Assembly: GCA_023262855.1 (NCBI GenBank)
Contig: JALQYQ010000025.1
Coordinates: 1-40,898 of the forward strand
DNA length: 40,898 nucleotides
Origin: Crocinitomicaceae bacterium
Lineage (GTDB): Bacteria > Bacteroidota > Bacteroidia > Flavobacteriales_D > Crocinitomicaceae
Direction of reading: 5' to 3'
The first letter of the stretch is position 1, and every line of letters begins with the position of its first letter. Positions 1 through 8,600 of the stretch are shown in pieces. Position numbers and translations under genes: made by a program. The notes under the pieces were generated by a model. That model was not told where the DNA came from. It saw only the letters and a list, made by a program, of their open reading frames with translations, and did no database searches.

Positions 1-390
1 AACATTTGGTCCACGACAACAACGTTGATAGGAAACAGTATAACCTCCTGGAGTTGGTGGTAGATTAATCACTGTTGTGTAAACAGCTTTTTCAACACAA
101 ATATTGTTTGGTGGTGTAACGCACGGATTATTGAAAACAACTGGTAAAATTGTGCTCCCCGGAAAAGGAACAGCAACATTATCTACTAAAAAATTATTCG
201 CCGTATAAATTGCTAACATTAGTGGATCATCATAAGCAGCACCAGTTGAATTGCAATCACGATAAACAGAAATATAAAAACGATAATTGTTGTTTCCTAA
301 GTAGTCATAATAAATATCTCCTCCCACAATGTGAGAAGCTCTTGCCGTAAACAGCGAAAGAAAAACAATAAGTGTACTTAAGTATTTCAT
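1..390 (-). CDS. Surface-protein N terminus, SHIVGGD family (partial)
   Basis: This frame stays open for 130 codons from an ATG at 390 to the left edge, so the gene is cut by the window. It begins with a signal peptide (MKYLSTLIVFLSLFTARA) followed directly by SHIVGGDIYYDYLGNNNYRFY and a later YQRCCRG motif. From family knowledge, this SHIVGGD opening is common at the mature N terminus of very large Bacteroidota secreted proteins that end in a CHU_C (T9SS type B) sorting domain, but that end is not visible here. The likely location is the cell surface. No catalytic motif is visible. The start is supported by the signal peptide immediately after the ATG. Family recognition is good; the function is unknown. 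Confidence 0.85.
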   Translation of the reverse strand, partial: MKYLSTLIVFLSLFTARASHIVGGDIYYDYLGNNNYRFYISVYRDCNSTGAAYDDPLMLAIYTANNFLVDNVAVPFPGSTILPVVFNNPCVTPPNNICVEKAVYTTVINLPPTPGGYTVSYQRCCRGPNV

Positions 391-452
391 TTTTTCTAAG
401 ACGCGAAATTACGGCAAATGTTGTTCCAAAAAGTTGTTAAAATGTTAATCAA

Positions 453-1214
453 TCAAAAAAAGATGGATTGATTAAATTGAAAGTCAAGTGTTTCAATTAA
501 TTTTTGGCTTGATATTTCTTTCCCAAAAGATCCTTCAGTAATGAATTTTGGAAGCGGAATCCCTCTTGAAATCGCTGTTTGAGTATAATAATCTCTTCGC
601 GATGGATGTTCTGGGGAACAAACATTGTAAATGGTGTTCCAATCTGCAGCATTTAATTGTATAAGAACCGCATTGATGACATCCAGCTTGTGTACCAAAT
701 TCACTTTTCCGAGTGCGTTTTGTGTTTCTCGATCGCTGAGAAATTTAATTGGATGGCGGGTTTCATCGATTAATCCGGCCAAACGAAAAATACAATAGTT
801 GTGTCCTGAATTGATTACACAATCCTCAGCTGATGTCACTGCGTGTTCCTTGTTTCTTTCGGCAGTTTCATCAATTCGTGCATCAATATCTTTGTAAACA
901 CTAGTTGAACTTGTAAATAAAACCTTTGTTTCGGAAGAAAATTGTTCGATTAAGTCGTGCACTTGTTGTGCATAATCGGATGATTTGGATGGCGGAAAAT
1001 TAATGATCAGGAAATCAGATGATTTTGCTTCGCTGGGAATTGAAGTCGTATTAAATTCAGAATAAAGAAAGCCATGCATTCCAGCAGAAGTAATAGAGTC
1101 CACTTTTTCCTGACTTTGACCAGAACCATAAACTGTAAATTCTTCTTTTAGTAGACTGATTCCCAGTGGAAATCCAAGCCAACCGCATCCGACTATGGTA
1201 ATTGTTGATTTCAT
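453..1214 (-). CDS. NAD(P)-binding epimerase-like protein, YeeZ type
   Basis: This is a 253-residue protein with a Rossmann N terminus, MKSTITIVGCGWLGFPLG, whose glycine-rich loop binds NAD(P). Further on are FTSSTSVYKD and a Tyr/Lys-poor, atypical short-chain dehydrogenase body ending near FNQSIFF. The order of motifs matches the E. coli YeeZ-like group of extended-SDR relatives, whose substrate is not established. I chose the ATG at 1214 rather than the longer frame from 1247, because the Rossmann strand normally starts within a few residues of the N terminus and the extra 11 residues have no homologous look. No signal peptide is seen, so it should be cytoplasmic. It is a single gene with no obvious partner. 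Confidence 0.75.
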   Translation of the reverse strand: MKSTITIVGCGWLGFPLGISLLKEEFTVYGSGQSQEKVDSITSAGMHGFLYSEFNTTSIPSEAKSSDFLIINFPPSKSSDYAQQVHDLIEQFSSETKVLFTSSTSVYKDIDARIDETAERNKEHAVTSAEDCVINSGHNYCIFRLAGLIDETRHPIKFLSDRETQNALGKVNLVHKLDVINAVLIQLNAADWNTIYNVCSPEHPSRRDYYTQTAISRGIPLPKFITEGSFGKEISSQKLIETLDFQFNQSIFF

Positions 1215-1480
1215 ATTCGATTCAAAAATACGCAAATCAGGACTCAAAATTAAAATAAATGCAAAAAAGGTATATGTTTACAAAATAAATATATTTGGTA
1301 AAACACTATATATCAATACTATAAAATAAAAAAGATTTTTTTGATTTAATGTATTTTAAAAATAATCGTTTTAAATTCTATGTAAATAGGATAAGATATA
1401 TATAATTTACATTAAACTATATGGTTTTTTTTCTTTCTACTACTTTTTTGTCTATTCGATAAAATTTTAATCGACTCAAG

Positions 1481-2806
1481 ATGAAAAAAACAAATCTACT
1501 ACTAATTGTTTTAGGATTATTGACGAATGTGGCTTTCGGTCAAGGTTACACGGAGTATGAATCGGGTATGAAGCTCAAGTTAAATCCAGAAGGAACAAAA
1601 TACATTCGCTTTATTAATTGGAATCAAGTTTGGCTTCGCTACAATGATAATAACACTGGAAGTACATTATTAGGTAAAAAACAAGACAATCAATTTGATT
1701 TTGGTTTGAGACGAGTTCGTTTTTTGGCTTACTCTCAAATCAGTGATCGATTTTTAATTGTCACACATTTTGGTATCAACAATCAAAACACGTTTAGTGG
1801 AGGTGTGAACGGTACGGATGGTAAAAAGCCGCAATTATTTTTACATGACGCCTATGTAGATTACAAGGTGTTCAAGAACAAAATAGCAAGTTTAAATTTT
1901 GGTGCCGGATTACATTATTTCAATGGTATTTCTCGAATGACGAGTACTAGTACCTTGAATTTCCTGGCATATGATGCTCCAATTTTTAACTGGCCAACCA
2001 TTGATAAAACCGATCAATTTGGTCGTAAAATGGGACTTTTTGCGAAAGGAAAGGTAAGCAAATTGGATTATCGTTTTTCTGTGAACCAAGCGTTTCAAGC
2101 GAATACCGCAAAAGCAATAAGTGTTGATAAATCTGAATTCAATCCTTATTCGTCAGGTTGGCAAAGTGCTGGCTACATCAACTGGCAGTTTTTTGAACAA
2201 GAAAGTAACTTACTTCCTTATTTTGTTGGAACGTATTTAGGAAGTAAAAAAGTGCTAAATGTTGGGGTTGGTTTTGAAAATCAGAAAGATGCGATGTGGC
2301 ATCGTACCTCTGCAGGTGATACGGTTGTTCAAGACCAATTATTATTAGGAGCCGATGTTTTTATGGACATGCCTTTAAGTAAGGAAAGAAAAGATGCTAT
2401 CACCTTGTATAGTGCTTATTACAATTACAATTTTGGTAAAAATTATGTTCGTTCAATTGGAATTATGAATCCAGTAGACGGCGGAGGAACTTATAAAGGA
2501 AACGCGCTTCCAATGGTTGGGACTGGATCAATTTTTTACACGCAACTTGGTTATCTGGTACCAAATTTCAGTGAGAAAGTTCGCTTCCAACCTTACGGCG
2601 CATTTACCCATTCAGTTTTTGAAGGACTGAAAAATGCCAACGGTGAAAAAGTCCCAGTAAATATGATTGATGCGGGTGTAAATGCTTATTTGGCAGGTCA
2701 TCATGCAAAAATGACGTTGAATTATCGTTCGCGACCTGATTTTTCGAATATCGAGTCCGTGAAAAATAGAGGAGAAGTTACCTTGCAATTCATGGTTTAT
2801 TTGTAA
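1481..2806 (+). CDS. Outer-membrane porin of the acetate operon
   Basis: This 441-residue protein starts with a clear signal peptide (MKKTNLLLIVLGLLTNVAFG, cleaved before QGYTEYES). The rest is amphipathic beta-strand sequence rich in alternating aromatics (IRFINWNQVWLRY, FDFGLRRVRFLAYSQ) ending in EVTLQFMVYL, as expected for an outer-membrane beta-barrel of the phosphate-selective-porin-like kind. It is the first gene of a same-strand run with a small membrane protein, a symporter-kinase, a receiver and acetyl-CoA synthetase, so it probably admits acetate or other small carboxylates (inference from context). The roughly 266-bp AT-rich stretch before it has no gene and probably carries the operon promoter. 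A TATATTTG at 1290-1297 resembles the Bacteroidota -7 box but lacks a good upstream partner. Confidence 0.8.
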   Translation: MKKTNLLLIVLGLLTNVAFGQGYTEYESGMKLKLNPEGTKYIRFINWNQVWLRYNDNNTGSTLLGKKQDNQFDFGLRRVRFLAYSQISDRFLIVTHFGINNQNTFSGGVNGTDGKKPQLFLHDAYVDYKVFKNKIASLNFGAGLHYFNGISRMTSTSTLNFLAYDAPIFNWPTIDKTDQFGRKMGLFAKGKVSKLDYRFSVNQAFQANTAKAISVDKSEFNPYSSGWQSAGYINWQFFEQESNLLPYFVGTYLGSKKVLNVGVGFENQKDAMWHRTSAGDTVVQDQLLLGADVFMDMPLSKERKDAITLYSAYYNYNFGKNYVRSIGIMNPVDGGGTYKGNALPMVGTGSIFYTQLGYLVPNFSEKVRFQPYGAFTHSVFEGLKNANGEKVPVNMIDAGVNAYLAGHHAKMTLNYRSRPDFSNIESVKNRGEVTLQFMVYL

Positions 2807-2838
2807 TAATAATTAAATTGCATACATAATATTGAAAC

Positions 2839-3033
2839 ATGGAAAAACGTAAAATAAGTTCTCTATATGCTGTATTGGCTGTCATAGGATTGCTCTTATT
2901 TAACTATCCCATCATTCATGTTTTTCAAAAAATTAAATGGAACGGAATACCTGGTATTCTGTTCTATTTTTGTTTAGTGAGTGTGTTCATTGTCATCGCT
3001 GGATTTCTAATTACACGCTTTAAAGAAGAGTAA
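2839..3033 (+). CDS. Small two-helix membrane protein paired with symporter
   Basis: This 64-residue protein has two predicted transmembrane helices (about residues 9-29 and 38-60), a positively charged N terminus (MEKRK) and a charged tail (RFKEE). It ends one base before the start of the symporter-kinase gene, so the two are almost certainly translated together. Small hydrophobic partners encoded just before a sodium:solute symporter are known for acetate permeases (YjcH with ActP in E. coli), but sequence similarity to YjcH cannot be claimed from reading alone. The likely role is assembly or gating of the symporter. It is real by position, tight spacing and membrane topology. Confidence 0.75.
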   Translation: MEKRKISSLYAVLAVIGLLLFNYPIIHVFQKIKWNGIPGILFYFCLVSVFIVIAGFLITRFKEE

Positions 3034-3034
3034 A

Positions 3035-5716
3035 ATGACTATTGGACTAATCGCAATCGTTTTAATCGCTTACTTGGCAATGTTGTTTTTTGTGGCTTAT
3101 CGCATTGACAACTCAACTCGTTTGCGCCTAAGATTGATTAATAGTCCGACCATTTATGCGCTTTCTCTTGCCGTTTATTGTACAGCTTGGACCTTTTTCG
3201 GTAGTGTTGGAGCGGCTTCGAAGTACGATTTAGAATTCCTAACGATCTACATTGGTCCAATTATTATCGCTCCTTTTTTATGGGTAATTTATCGCAAATT
3301 TATTCGTATTGCGAAGGCACAAGGTATATCATCAATGGCTGATTTCATCGCTAATCGCTATGATAAAAGTATCACCGTCAACCGTTTGGTAACGGTTTTG
3401 TTGTTTGTTGGAATTGTACCTTATATTGCATTGCAAATAACCGGAATTGAACGTGCTATCGAAACACTGCTATCATGGAATGCGAAACAATCGAATTCGT
3501 TTCTGAACCATTTTGATATTGCGTTAATAGTAACCATTGGATTAGGTGCTTTTATTGTGATGTTTACGACCCATCGTTTTCAGAATAAGGAGCAAAATAC
3601 AGGTTTGATTGGTGCCGTAGCTGTAGAATCAATCGTGAAATTGTTGGTGTTTTTGATTTTTGGAATCTATGTGACGTATTTCATTTTCAATGGACAAAGT
3701 GATTTGTACAGTAGTATTCCTGAAAATGCTTTAACGATCAATAAAAACAATGATTACGGACAATGGTTTGGGATGATTTTGCTCTCGATGATGGCATTTT
3801 TGTTTTTACCACGTCAGTTTGAAATGGGAATTGTTGAGATTTCTCAAGAGCGACAATTAAAACGTGCCATTTGGGTTTTTCCATTGTATTTGGTTTTGAT
3901 CAACTTATTTGTTATTCCTATTGCGATAGCTGGTAATCAATTGTTTGAAGGAAAAGGATTGGACGGAGATACTTACATGTTGGCAATTCCGCTTTTATTC
4001 AATAACACGTGGATGGCAGCACTTGTATTACTTGGTGGGTTTTCTGCAGCTAGTGGAATGATTATCGTCTCGACACATGCTTTGAGTAAAATGGTTTCGA
4101 ATTCGATTTTAATGCCTGTGTTTATCAATCGTGCATTTATCTTAAATCGTTTTAAGGAACGCAATCACAAAATTCCTGTTTTCTTCCGCCGCATCAGTAT
4201 TTTTCTTGTATTGATTTCTGCCTACTTGTATTATCGTTTTGTTGTAGCTGATTTTTCATTGATATCAATTGGATTAATTTCATTTGTAGCGGTTGCGCAA
4301 TTTGCCCCAGCGATTATTGGCGGTGTTTATTGGAAATTAGGGAACAAAAAAGGAGCAATTGCTGGAATTTCGGTTGGATTTGCTGTTTGGCTCATTTTAC
4401 TTATTATTCCCTCACTTTTTTCGAGTGATTTTCAACAAATCTATCATTATCTCGGTGTAAAGAATTCGCAATACGATGAAGGCGCAGTGATTACAACGGT
4501 ATTGTTTTGGAGTTTGACATTGAATGCCTTGACCTATGTGTTAACTTCTTTATTCACCAAGCAATCAATTTTGGAACGCAATCAGGCAATGATTTACGTG
4601 GATATTTTCAAGTATTCTGAGCAAATTGATTCTACAGTAGTTTGGAAAGGAAAGGCATTTTTTCCTGATATTCGCTCATTGCTAGTTCGTTTCTTAGGTG
4701 AAAATAGAACACAAGCAGAATTAAATAGCTTTGCCAAACGTCATGATATAGATTTAGCCAATCAACAGGAGTTAGATCCGCGAATCATCAACTTTTCTGA
4801 ACGTTTATTAAGCGGAATTGTGGGTGCCTCTTCAGCAAAAATATTGGTTTCTTCTGTTGTGAAAGAAGAGAAATTAAGCATGCAAGATGTTGTCAACATC
4901 CTGGAAGAGTCACAAAAACTGATGACTTTGAACAAGCAACTTCAGCAAAAGACGGACGAATTAAAACGTGTGACAGACGCCTTGAAAATTGCGAATGAAA
5001 AAATGAAGGAAACAGACTTGTTAAAAGACGAGTTCTTGTACACTGTTACACATGAAATGCGCACGCCTCTTACAAGTATTAAAGCTTTAAGTGAATTGTT
5101 GGAAGACGAAGACGACGATATGCCTGAAGAAGTTAAAAAGGAATTTCTGCAAACGATTTTAAAGGAAACGAACCGAATGACGCGACTTATTTCGCAAGTC
5201 TTGGATTTGGAAAATTTCGAATCAGGGAAACATCAGTTGGTTATTGAGCGCGTCGATATCAAACAATTGATTGCCGATTGTTTGAAGTCATTGGATGGTG
5301 TTTTTCAACAAGAGCAAATCGAAGTTTCGACAGAAATCGATGAGACGATTCCAGCGTTGGAAATTGATTATGATCGCATTGTTCAAGTTTTCTTGAATAT
5401 TTTATCCAATGCAGCAAAATATTGCGAAAAAGGAAATGGAAAAGTTTCAATTGTTGCGCGTCAAACAACTTCTGATGTAATCATCGAAATTTCAGATAAT
5501 GGTCCCGGCGTAAAAGAAGATATGCAGGAGATCATTTTTGAGAAGTTTTTTCAAGCAAAAAATCAAACGATGCGCAAACCGAAAGGAAGTGGATTAGGCT
5601 TAGCGATTTCGAAAAAAATTATACAATTACATGAAGGAAGAATTGGTGTTCGCTCTGGTGAAACCAAGGGTTCCATTTTTACATTTAGTTTACCAAAACC
5701 GAAGAATTTTATTTAA
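3035..5716 (+). CDS. Sodium:solute symporter fused to sensor histidine kinase
   Basis: This 893-residue protein joins two functions. Residues 1 to about 500 form a multi-helix (about 13 TM) sodium:solute symporter unit. Then comes a soluble linker of about 120 residues and a coiled coil (about 625-660). The C-terminal transmitter carries an H-box with the phospho-acceptor His673 (VTHEMRTPLTSIKAL), an N-box (ILSNAAKYCEKG), a G1 box (ISDNGPGVKED), an F-box (FEKFFQAK) and a G2 box (GSGLGLAISKKI), so it looks fully active. No PAS domain is seen. The architecture is that of CbrA-like transporter-kinases, in which transport or binding of a solute controls the kinase. With acetyl-CoA synthetase downstream, acetate is the best guess for the ligand. 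The partner receiver starts 5 bp after the stop codon. Confidence 0.93.
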   Translation: MTIGLIAIVLIAYLAMLFFVAYRIDNSTRLRLRLINSPTIYALSLAVYCTAWTFFGSVGAASKYDLEFLTIYIGPIIIAPFLWVIYRKFIRIAKAQGISSMADFIANRYDKSITVNRLVTVLLFVGIVPYIALQITGIERAIETLLSWNAKQSNSFLNHFDIALIVTIGLGAFIVMFTTHRFQNKEQNTGLIGAVAVESIVKLLVFLIFGIYVTYFIFNGQSDLYSSIPENALTINKNNDYGQWFGMILLSMMAFLFLPRQFEMGIVEISQERQLKRAIWVFPLYLVLINLFVIPIAIAGNQLFEGKGLDGDTYMLAIPLLFNNTWMAALVLLGGFSAASGMIIVSTHALSKMVSNSILMPVFINRAFILNRFKERNHKIPVFFRRISIFLVLISAYLYYRFVVADFSLISIGLISFVAVAQFAPAIIGGVYWKLGNKKGAIAGISVGFAVWLILLIIPSLFSSDFQQIYHYLGVKNSQYDEGAVITTVLFWSLTLNALTYVLTSLFTKQSILERNQAMIYVDIFKYSEQIDSTVVWKGKAFFPDIRSLLVRFLGENRTQAELNSFAKRHDIDLANQQELDPRIINFSERLLSGIVGASSAKILVSSVVKEEKLSMQDVVNILEESQKLMTLNKQLQQKTDELKRVTDALKIANEKMKETDLLKDEFLYTVTHEMRTPLTSIKALSELLEDEDDDMPEEVKKEFLQTILKETNRMTRLISQVLDLENFESGKHQLVIERVDIKQLIADCLKSLDGVFQQEQIEVSTEIDETIPALEIDYDRIVQVFLNILSNAAKYCEKGNGKVSIVARQTTSDVIIEISDNGPGVKEDMQEIIFEKFFQAKNQTMRKPKGSGLGLAISKKIIQLHEGRIGVRSGETKGSIFTFSLPKPKNFI

Positions 5717-5721
5717 CAACC

Positions 5722-6093
5722 ATGGAAGGAATTAAAATATTGATTGTGGATGATGAGCCAAACATTGTATTGTCCTTGGATTACTTAGTGCGTAAGAAAG
5801 GATATACTCCATTCATTGCCAGAAATGGTAGTGAAGCATTGGCAATAGCGGAGAAAGAGAAACCAAATTTGGTGGTGCTTGATATTATGATGCCAGATAT
5901 TGACGGTTATGAAGTATGCAAACAGATTAAGTCGAACACGAGTTTAGCGCATACAAAAATCATTTTCCTATCGGCGAAATCGCGTCAAGAGGATATTGAT
6001 AAAGGTTTAGCGATGGGCGCTGATCAATATGTAACGAAACCGTTCAGCACGAAGCAAATCATGCAAGAAATAATAAATCTATTGAACCAATAA
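5722..6093 (+). CDS. Stand-alone receiver-domain response regulator
   Basis: This 123-residue CheY-like receiver has an acidic pocket at Asp10/Asp11, the phospho-acceptor Asp54 (VVLDIMMPD), Ser84 in the Thr/Ser switch position and Lys106 in TKPF, so all functional residues are present. It stops at the end of the receiver fold and has no DNA-binding or enzymatic output domain. It lies 5 bp after the symporter-kinase and 18 bp before acs, making it the obvious phosphorylation partner. A receiver without an output must act by protein-protein contact or pass phosphate on, so how it affects acetate metabolism is not visible here. Confidence 0.93.
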   Translation: MEGIKILIVDDEPNIVLSLDYLVRKKGYTPFIARNGSEALAIAEKEKPNLVVLDIMMPDIDGYEVCKQIKSNTSLAHTKIIFLSAKSRQEDIDKGLAMGADQYVTKPFSTKQIMQEIINLLNQ

Positions 6094-6111
6094 ACTTTAA
6101 TTATAAGAATT

Positions 6112-8013
6112 ATGAACAACAATTTACAAATCAAATCTTTTGAAGAATATCAAGAGAAATACGCGAAAAGTGTAGCAGATCCAGAAGGATTTTGGGAAGA
6201 TATTGCCAATGAATTTGTGTGGCAGAAAAAATGGGATACGGTTTTAGAATGGAATTTTGACGAGCCAAAAGTTGAATGGTTCAAAGGAGCGAAACTGAAC
6301 ATTACTGAGAATGCATTGGATCGCCATTTAGAGAAAAGAGGAAATAAATTGGCCTTGATCTGGGAACCAAATGATCCGAAACAGCGTTTTGTGCGTTACA
6401 CATATCGTGAGTTATACGAACAAGTTTGCCAATTCGCAAATGCATTAAAAGCAAAAGGTATTCAAAAAGGTGATCGCGTTTGTATTTACATGCCGATGAT
6501 TCCAGAACTAACAATTGCTGTTTTGGCATGTGCACGCATTGGAGCGATTCATTCTGTGATTTTTGCAGGTTTCTCTGCGACTGCCGTGGCTGATCGTGTA
6601 AACGATGCTCAAGCGAAAATGGTAATTACTGCTGACGGTTTGAACCGTGGAGCGAAACAAATTCCATTAAAACGTGTGATTGATGAGGCTTTGGAACATT
6701 GTACTTCCGTTGAATCTGTAATCGTGTTTGATTGTTTGGGATGGATGCCAACAATGGCTGAAAATCGCGATTATTGGTGGCATGACGCGATTTCGGGTCA
6801 GTCAAAATCTTGTCCGGCAGAACAAATGGATGCTGAAGATATGTTATTCATTTTGTACACATCTGGTTCGACAGGAAAACCAAAAGGTGTTGTTCATACG
6901 TGTGGTGGTTACATGGTTTATACAGCTTATTCGTTCCAAAATGTATATCAATACCAAGAATCGGATGTTTATTGGTGTACTGCGGATATTGGCTGGATTA
7001 CGGGACATTCATACATTGTTTATGGTCCATTGTTATCGGGTGCAACGACGGTTATGTTTGAAGGAATTCCGACGTATCCAGATCCAGGACGTTTTTGGCA
7101 AGTGATTGATAAACATGGTGTGAACCAATTCTTAACGGCTCCAACTGCAATTCGTTCCTTGATGGCGTATGGTGAAGATCACGTTTTATCGTACAGTTTG
7201 GATTCATTGAAAGTGCTTGGAACAGTTGGTGAACCAATCAATGAAGAGGCTTGGAAATGGTATTATTTGCACGTTGGTAAAGAGCGTTGTCCTGTAACTG
7301 ATAACTGGTGGCAAACGGAAACAGGTGGAATTATGATTTCCGGAATTGGAAATTTATCACCGATGAAACCAACGTATGCTGGTTACCCAATGCCGGGAAT
7401 TCAACCCGTTTTGTTGGACCAAGAAGGAAATGAAATTCAAGAGGCAAATGTTGAAGGATATTTGTGTGTGAAAGCGCCATGGCCTTCAATGATTCGTACA
7501 ACCTACGGTGATCATGAGCGTTGCAGAATTAATTATTTCTCACATTATAAAGGATATTATTTCACTGGTGACGGCGCGAAACGTGATGAAAACGGAATGT
7601 ACCGCATCATTGGACGAATTGATGATGTAATCAATGTTTCAGGACATCGATTTGGAACTGCAGAAATTGAAAATGCAATCAATACCAATAGTCATGTGAT
7701 AGAATCTGCGGTTGTGGGTTATCCGCATCCTGTGAAGGGACAATCGATTTATGCGTTTGTTGTTTTGGATTCTAATGTTGAGGATCACGATATGGCGAAA
7801 GGTGAAATCGTGGAAACGGTTGTTGCTGAAATTGGAAAAATTGCATTGCCAGAAAAAATTCAGTTTGTGTCAGGTTTACCGAAAACGCGTTCAGGAAAAA
7901 TTATGCGCCGTATTTTGCGAAAAGTAGCTGAAGGAGATGTTTCAAATCTTGGTGACACTTCAACTTTGTTGGATCCATTAGTTGTGGATGAAATTGTAGA
8001 AAATGCTTTGTAA
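6112..8013 (+). CDS. acs: Acetyl-CoA synthetase
   Basis: This 633-residue AMP-forming enzyme activates acetate to acetyl-AMP and then acetyl-CoA in the cytoplasm. Seen in the sequence: the ACAS N-terminal segment (FEEYQEKYAKSV), the ATP-binding loop YTSGSTGKPKG at 249-259, WWQTETGG, YFTGDGAKRDENGMY, and the C-terminal catalytic lysine Lys596 in RSGKIMRR. In other bacteria this lysine is the site of inactivating acetylation (family knowledge), so the same control is possible. The length matches the family (about 630-650). It is the last gene of the operon with porin, symporter-kinase and receiver, and is followed by a strong terminator. The combination points to acetate uptake, sensing and activation in one unit. 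Confidence 0.96.
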   Translation: MNNNLQIKSFEEYQEKYAKSVADPEGFWEDIANEFVWQKKWDTVLEWNFDEPKVEWFKGAKLNITENALDRHLEKRGNKLALIWEPNDPKQRFVRYTYRELYEQVCQFANALKAKGIQKGDRVCIYMPMIPELTIAVLACARIGAIHSVIFAGFSATAVADRVNDAQAKMVITADGLNRGAKQIPLKRVIDEALEHCTSVESVIVFDCLGWMPTMAENRDYWWHDAISGQSKSCPAEQMDAEDMLFILYTSGSTGKPKGVVHTCGGYMVYTAYSFQNVYQYQESDVYWCTADIGWITGHSYIVYGPLLSGATTVMFEGIPTYPDPGRFWQVIDKHGVNQFLTAPTAIRSLMAYGEDHVLSYSLDSLKVLGTVGEPINEEAWKWYYLHVGKERCPVTDNWWQTETGGIMISGIGNLSPMKPTYAGYPMPGIQPVLLDQEGNEIQEANVEGYLCVKAPWPSMIRTTYGDHERCRINYFSHYKGYYFTGDGAKRDENGMYRIIGRIDDVINVSGHRFGTAEIENAINTNSHVIESAVVGYPHPVKGQSIYAFVVLDSNVEDHDMAKGEIVETVVAEIGKIALPEKIQFVSGLPKTRSGKIMRRILRKVAEGDVSNLGDTSTLLDPLVVDEIVENAL

Positions 8014-8033
8014 GTAATTACAATTATCAAAGG

Positions 8034-8064
8034 AACGCCCATTCTTCGGAGTGGGCGTTTTTTT
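8034..8064 (+). terminator. Intrinsic terminator after acs
   Basis: The stem AACGCCCA/TGGGCGTT extends through further pairs to a cTTCGg tetraloop (8044-8049), an exceptionally stable RNA loop. It is followed by seven T residues at 8058-8064. It lies 20 bp after the acs stop codon and closes the acetate operon. Confidence 0.92.
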
Positions 8065-8300
8065 GTGGTTCAATTTTCTGAAAACGACTCACATTTCCAA
8101 TGAAATTAATCCTTCGAAGTGAGTAAATGAAATTGTTCAATGAAATCTTCTGCGCTGACGGAGGTGAATAGCTGCAAGCGATGTGTTTTGAATACCAGAA
8201 AAGCTTGTCTCGATTTGAGCAAGCTATTGAAGGCAAAACACGTGTGTTGCACTAGTAGCCGCAGACAGAATTCGCAGCCAAAAAAGAAATTAGAAAGCAT
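8065..8300. other. Gene-free stretch with possible gene remnant
   Basis: Between the two terminators there is no convincing gene. A minus-strand frame (8106-8300) reads like protein in its second half (for example TSVSAEDFIEQFHLLTSKD), with normal-looking codons. It is only 64 residues, has a Cys/Phe-rich unconvincing start, and I recognise no family. It may be the tail of a decayed gene. The segment around 8149-8183 also vaguely resembles the 39-bp repeat near the tRNA (shared TTCTGCGCT and GCAAGC), but the match is too weak to call. Confidence 0.3.
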
Positions 8301-8326
8301 AAAAAAGGAGTCTCGAAAGACTCCTT
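8301..8326 (-). terminator. Intrinsic terminator of the transporter unit
   Basis: Read on the minus strand, the 9-bp stem AAGGAGTCT/AGACTCCTT has a TTCG loop and runs into a T-tract (8301-8306 on the complement). It lies about 20 bp after the stop of the small membrane gene and ends the minus-strand pair of small protein and MHS transporter. Confidence 0.9.
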
Positions 8327-8346
8327 AATTCAATTGTTAACTTAGG

Positions 8347-8565
8347 TTATTCATCGTATTCGCCAATCACGGAATAGTATCCGAAAATTGCTAGTCCAAA
8401 TACGATCAATGGAGTTAAAATGAACAGGATGATAATCCCAAACACTAAATCGTCTTGTTTGCCTGTACTGAATTTTGGAAGGCCGAATTCAACGATACAG
8501 AAGTAGGCAGCTAATAGAGCCAATGCTATCCAAACTATGCCTAAAAGGCGTCTTACTTGTTTCAT
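8347..8565 (-). CDS. Small membrane protein accompanying MFS transporter
   Basis: This 72-residue protein has two hydrophobic helices (about 7-27 and 40-63) and an acidic tail (GEYDE). It begins 35 bp after the MHS transporter on the same strand and shares its terminator, so it belongs to the same transcript. Short two-helix proteins of this kind follow MFS transporters in many Bacteroidota. I believe this matches the family named DUF6814, but that should be treated as a memory-based guess. The function is unknown; a transporter accessory role is an inference from position. Confidence 0.7.
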   Translation of the reverse strand: MKQVRRLLGIVWIALALLAAYFCIVEFGLPKFSTGKQDDLVFGIIILFILTPLIVFGLAIFGYYSVIGEYDE

Positions 8566-8600
8566 ATGCGTATAATTTGTTTTTTCTGTGAATGATCTAA

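Noticed and set aside
6728-7105. 125-residue plus-strand frame inside acs
   Set aside because: Shadow of acs in a second frame; no family features.
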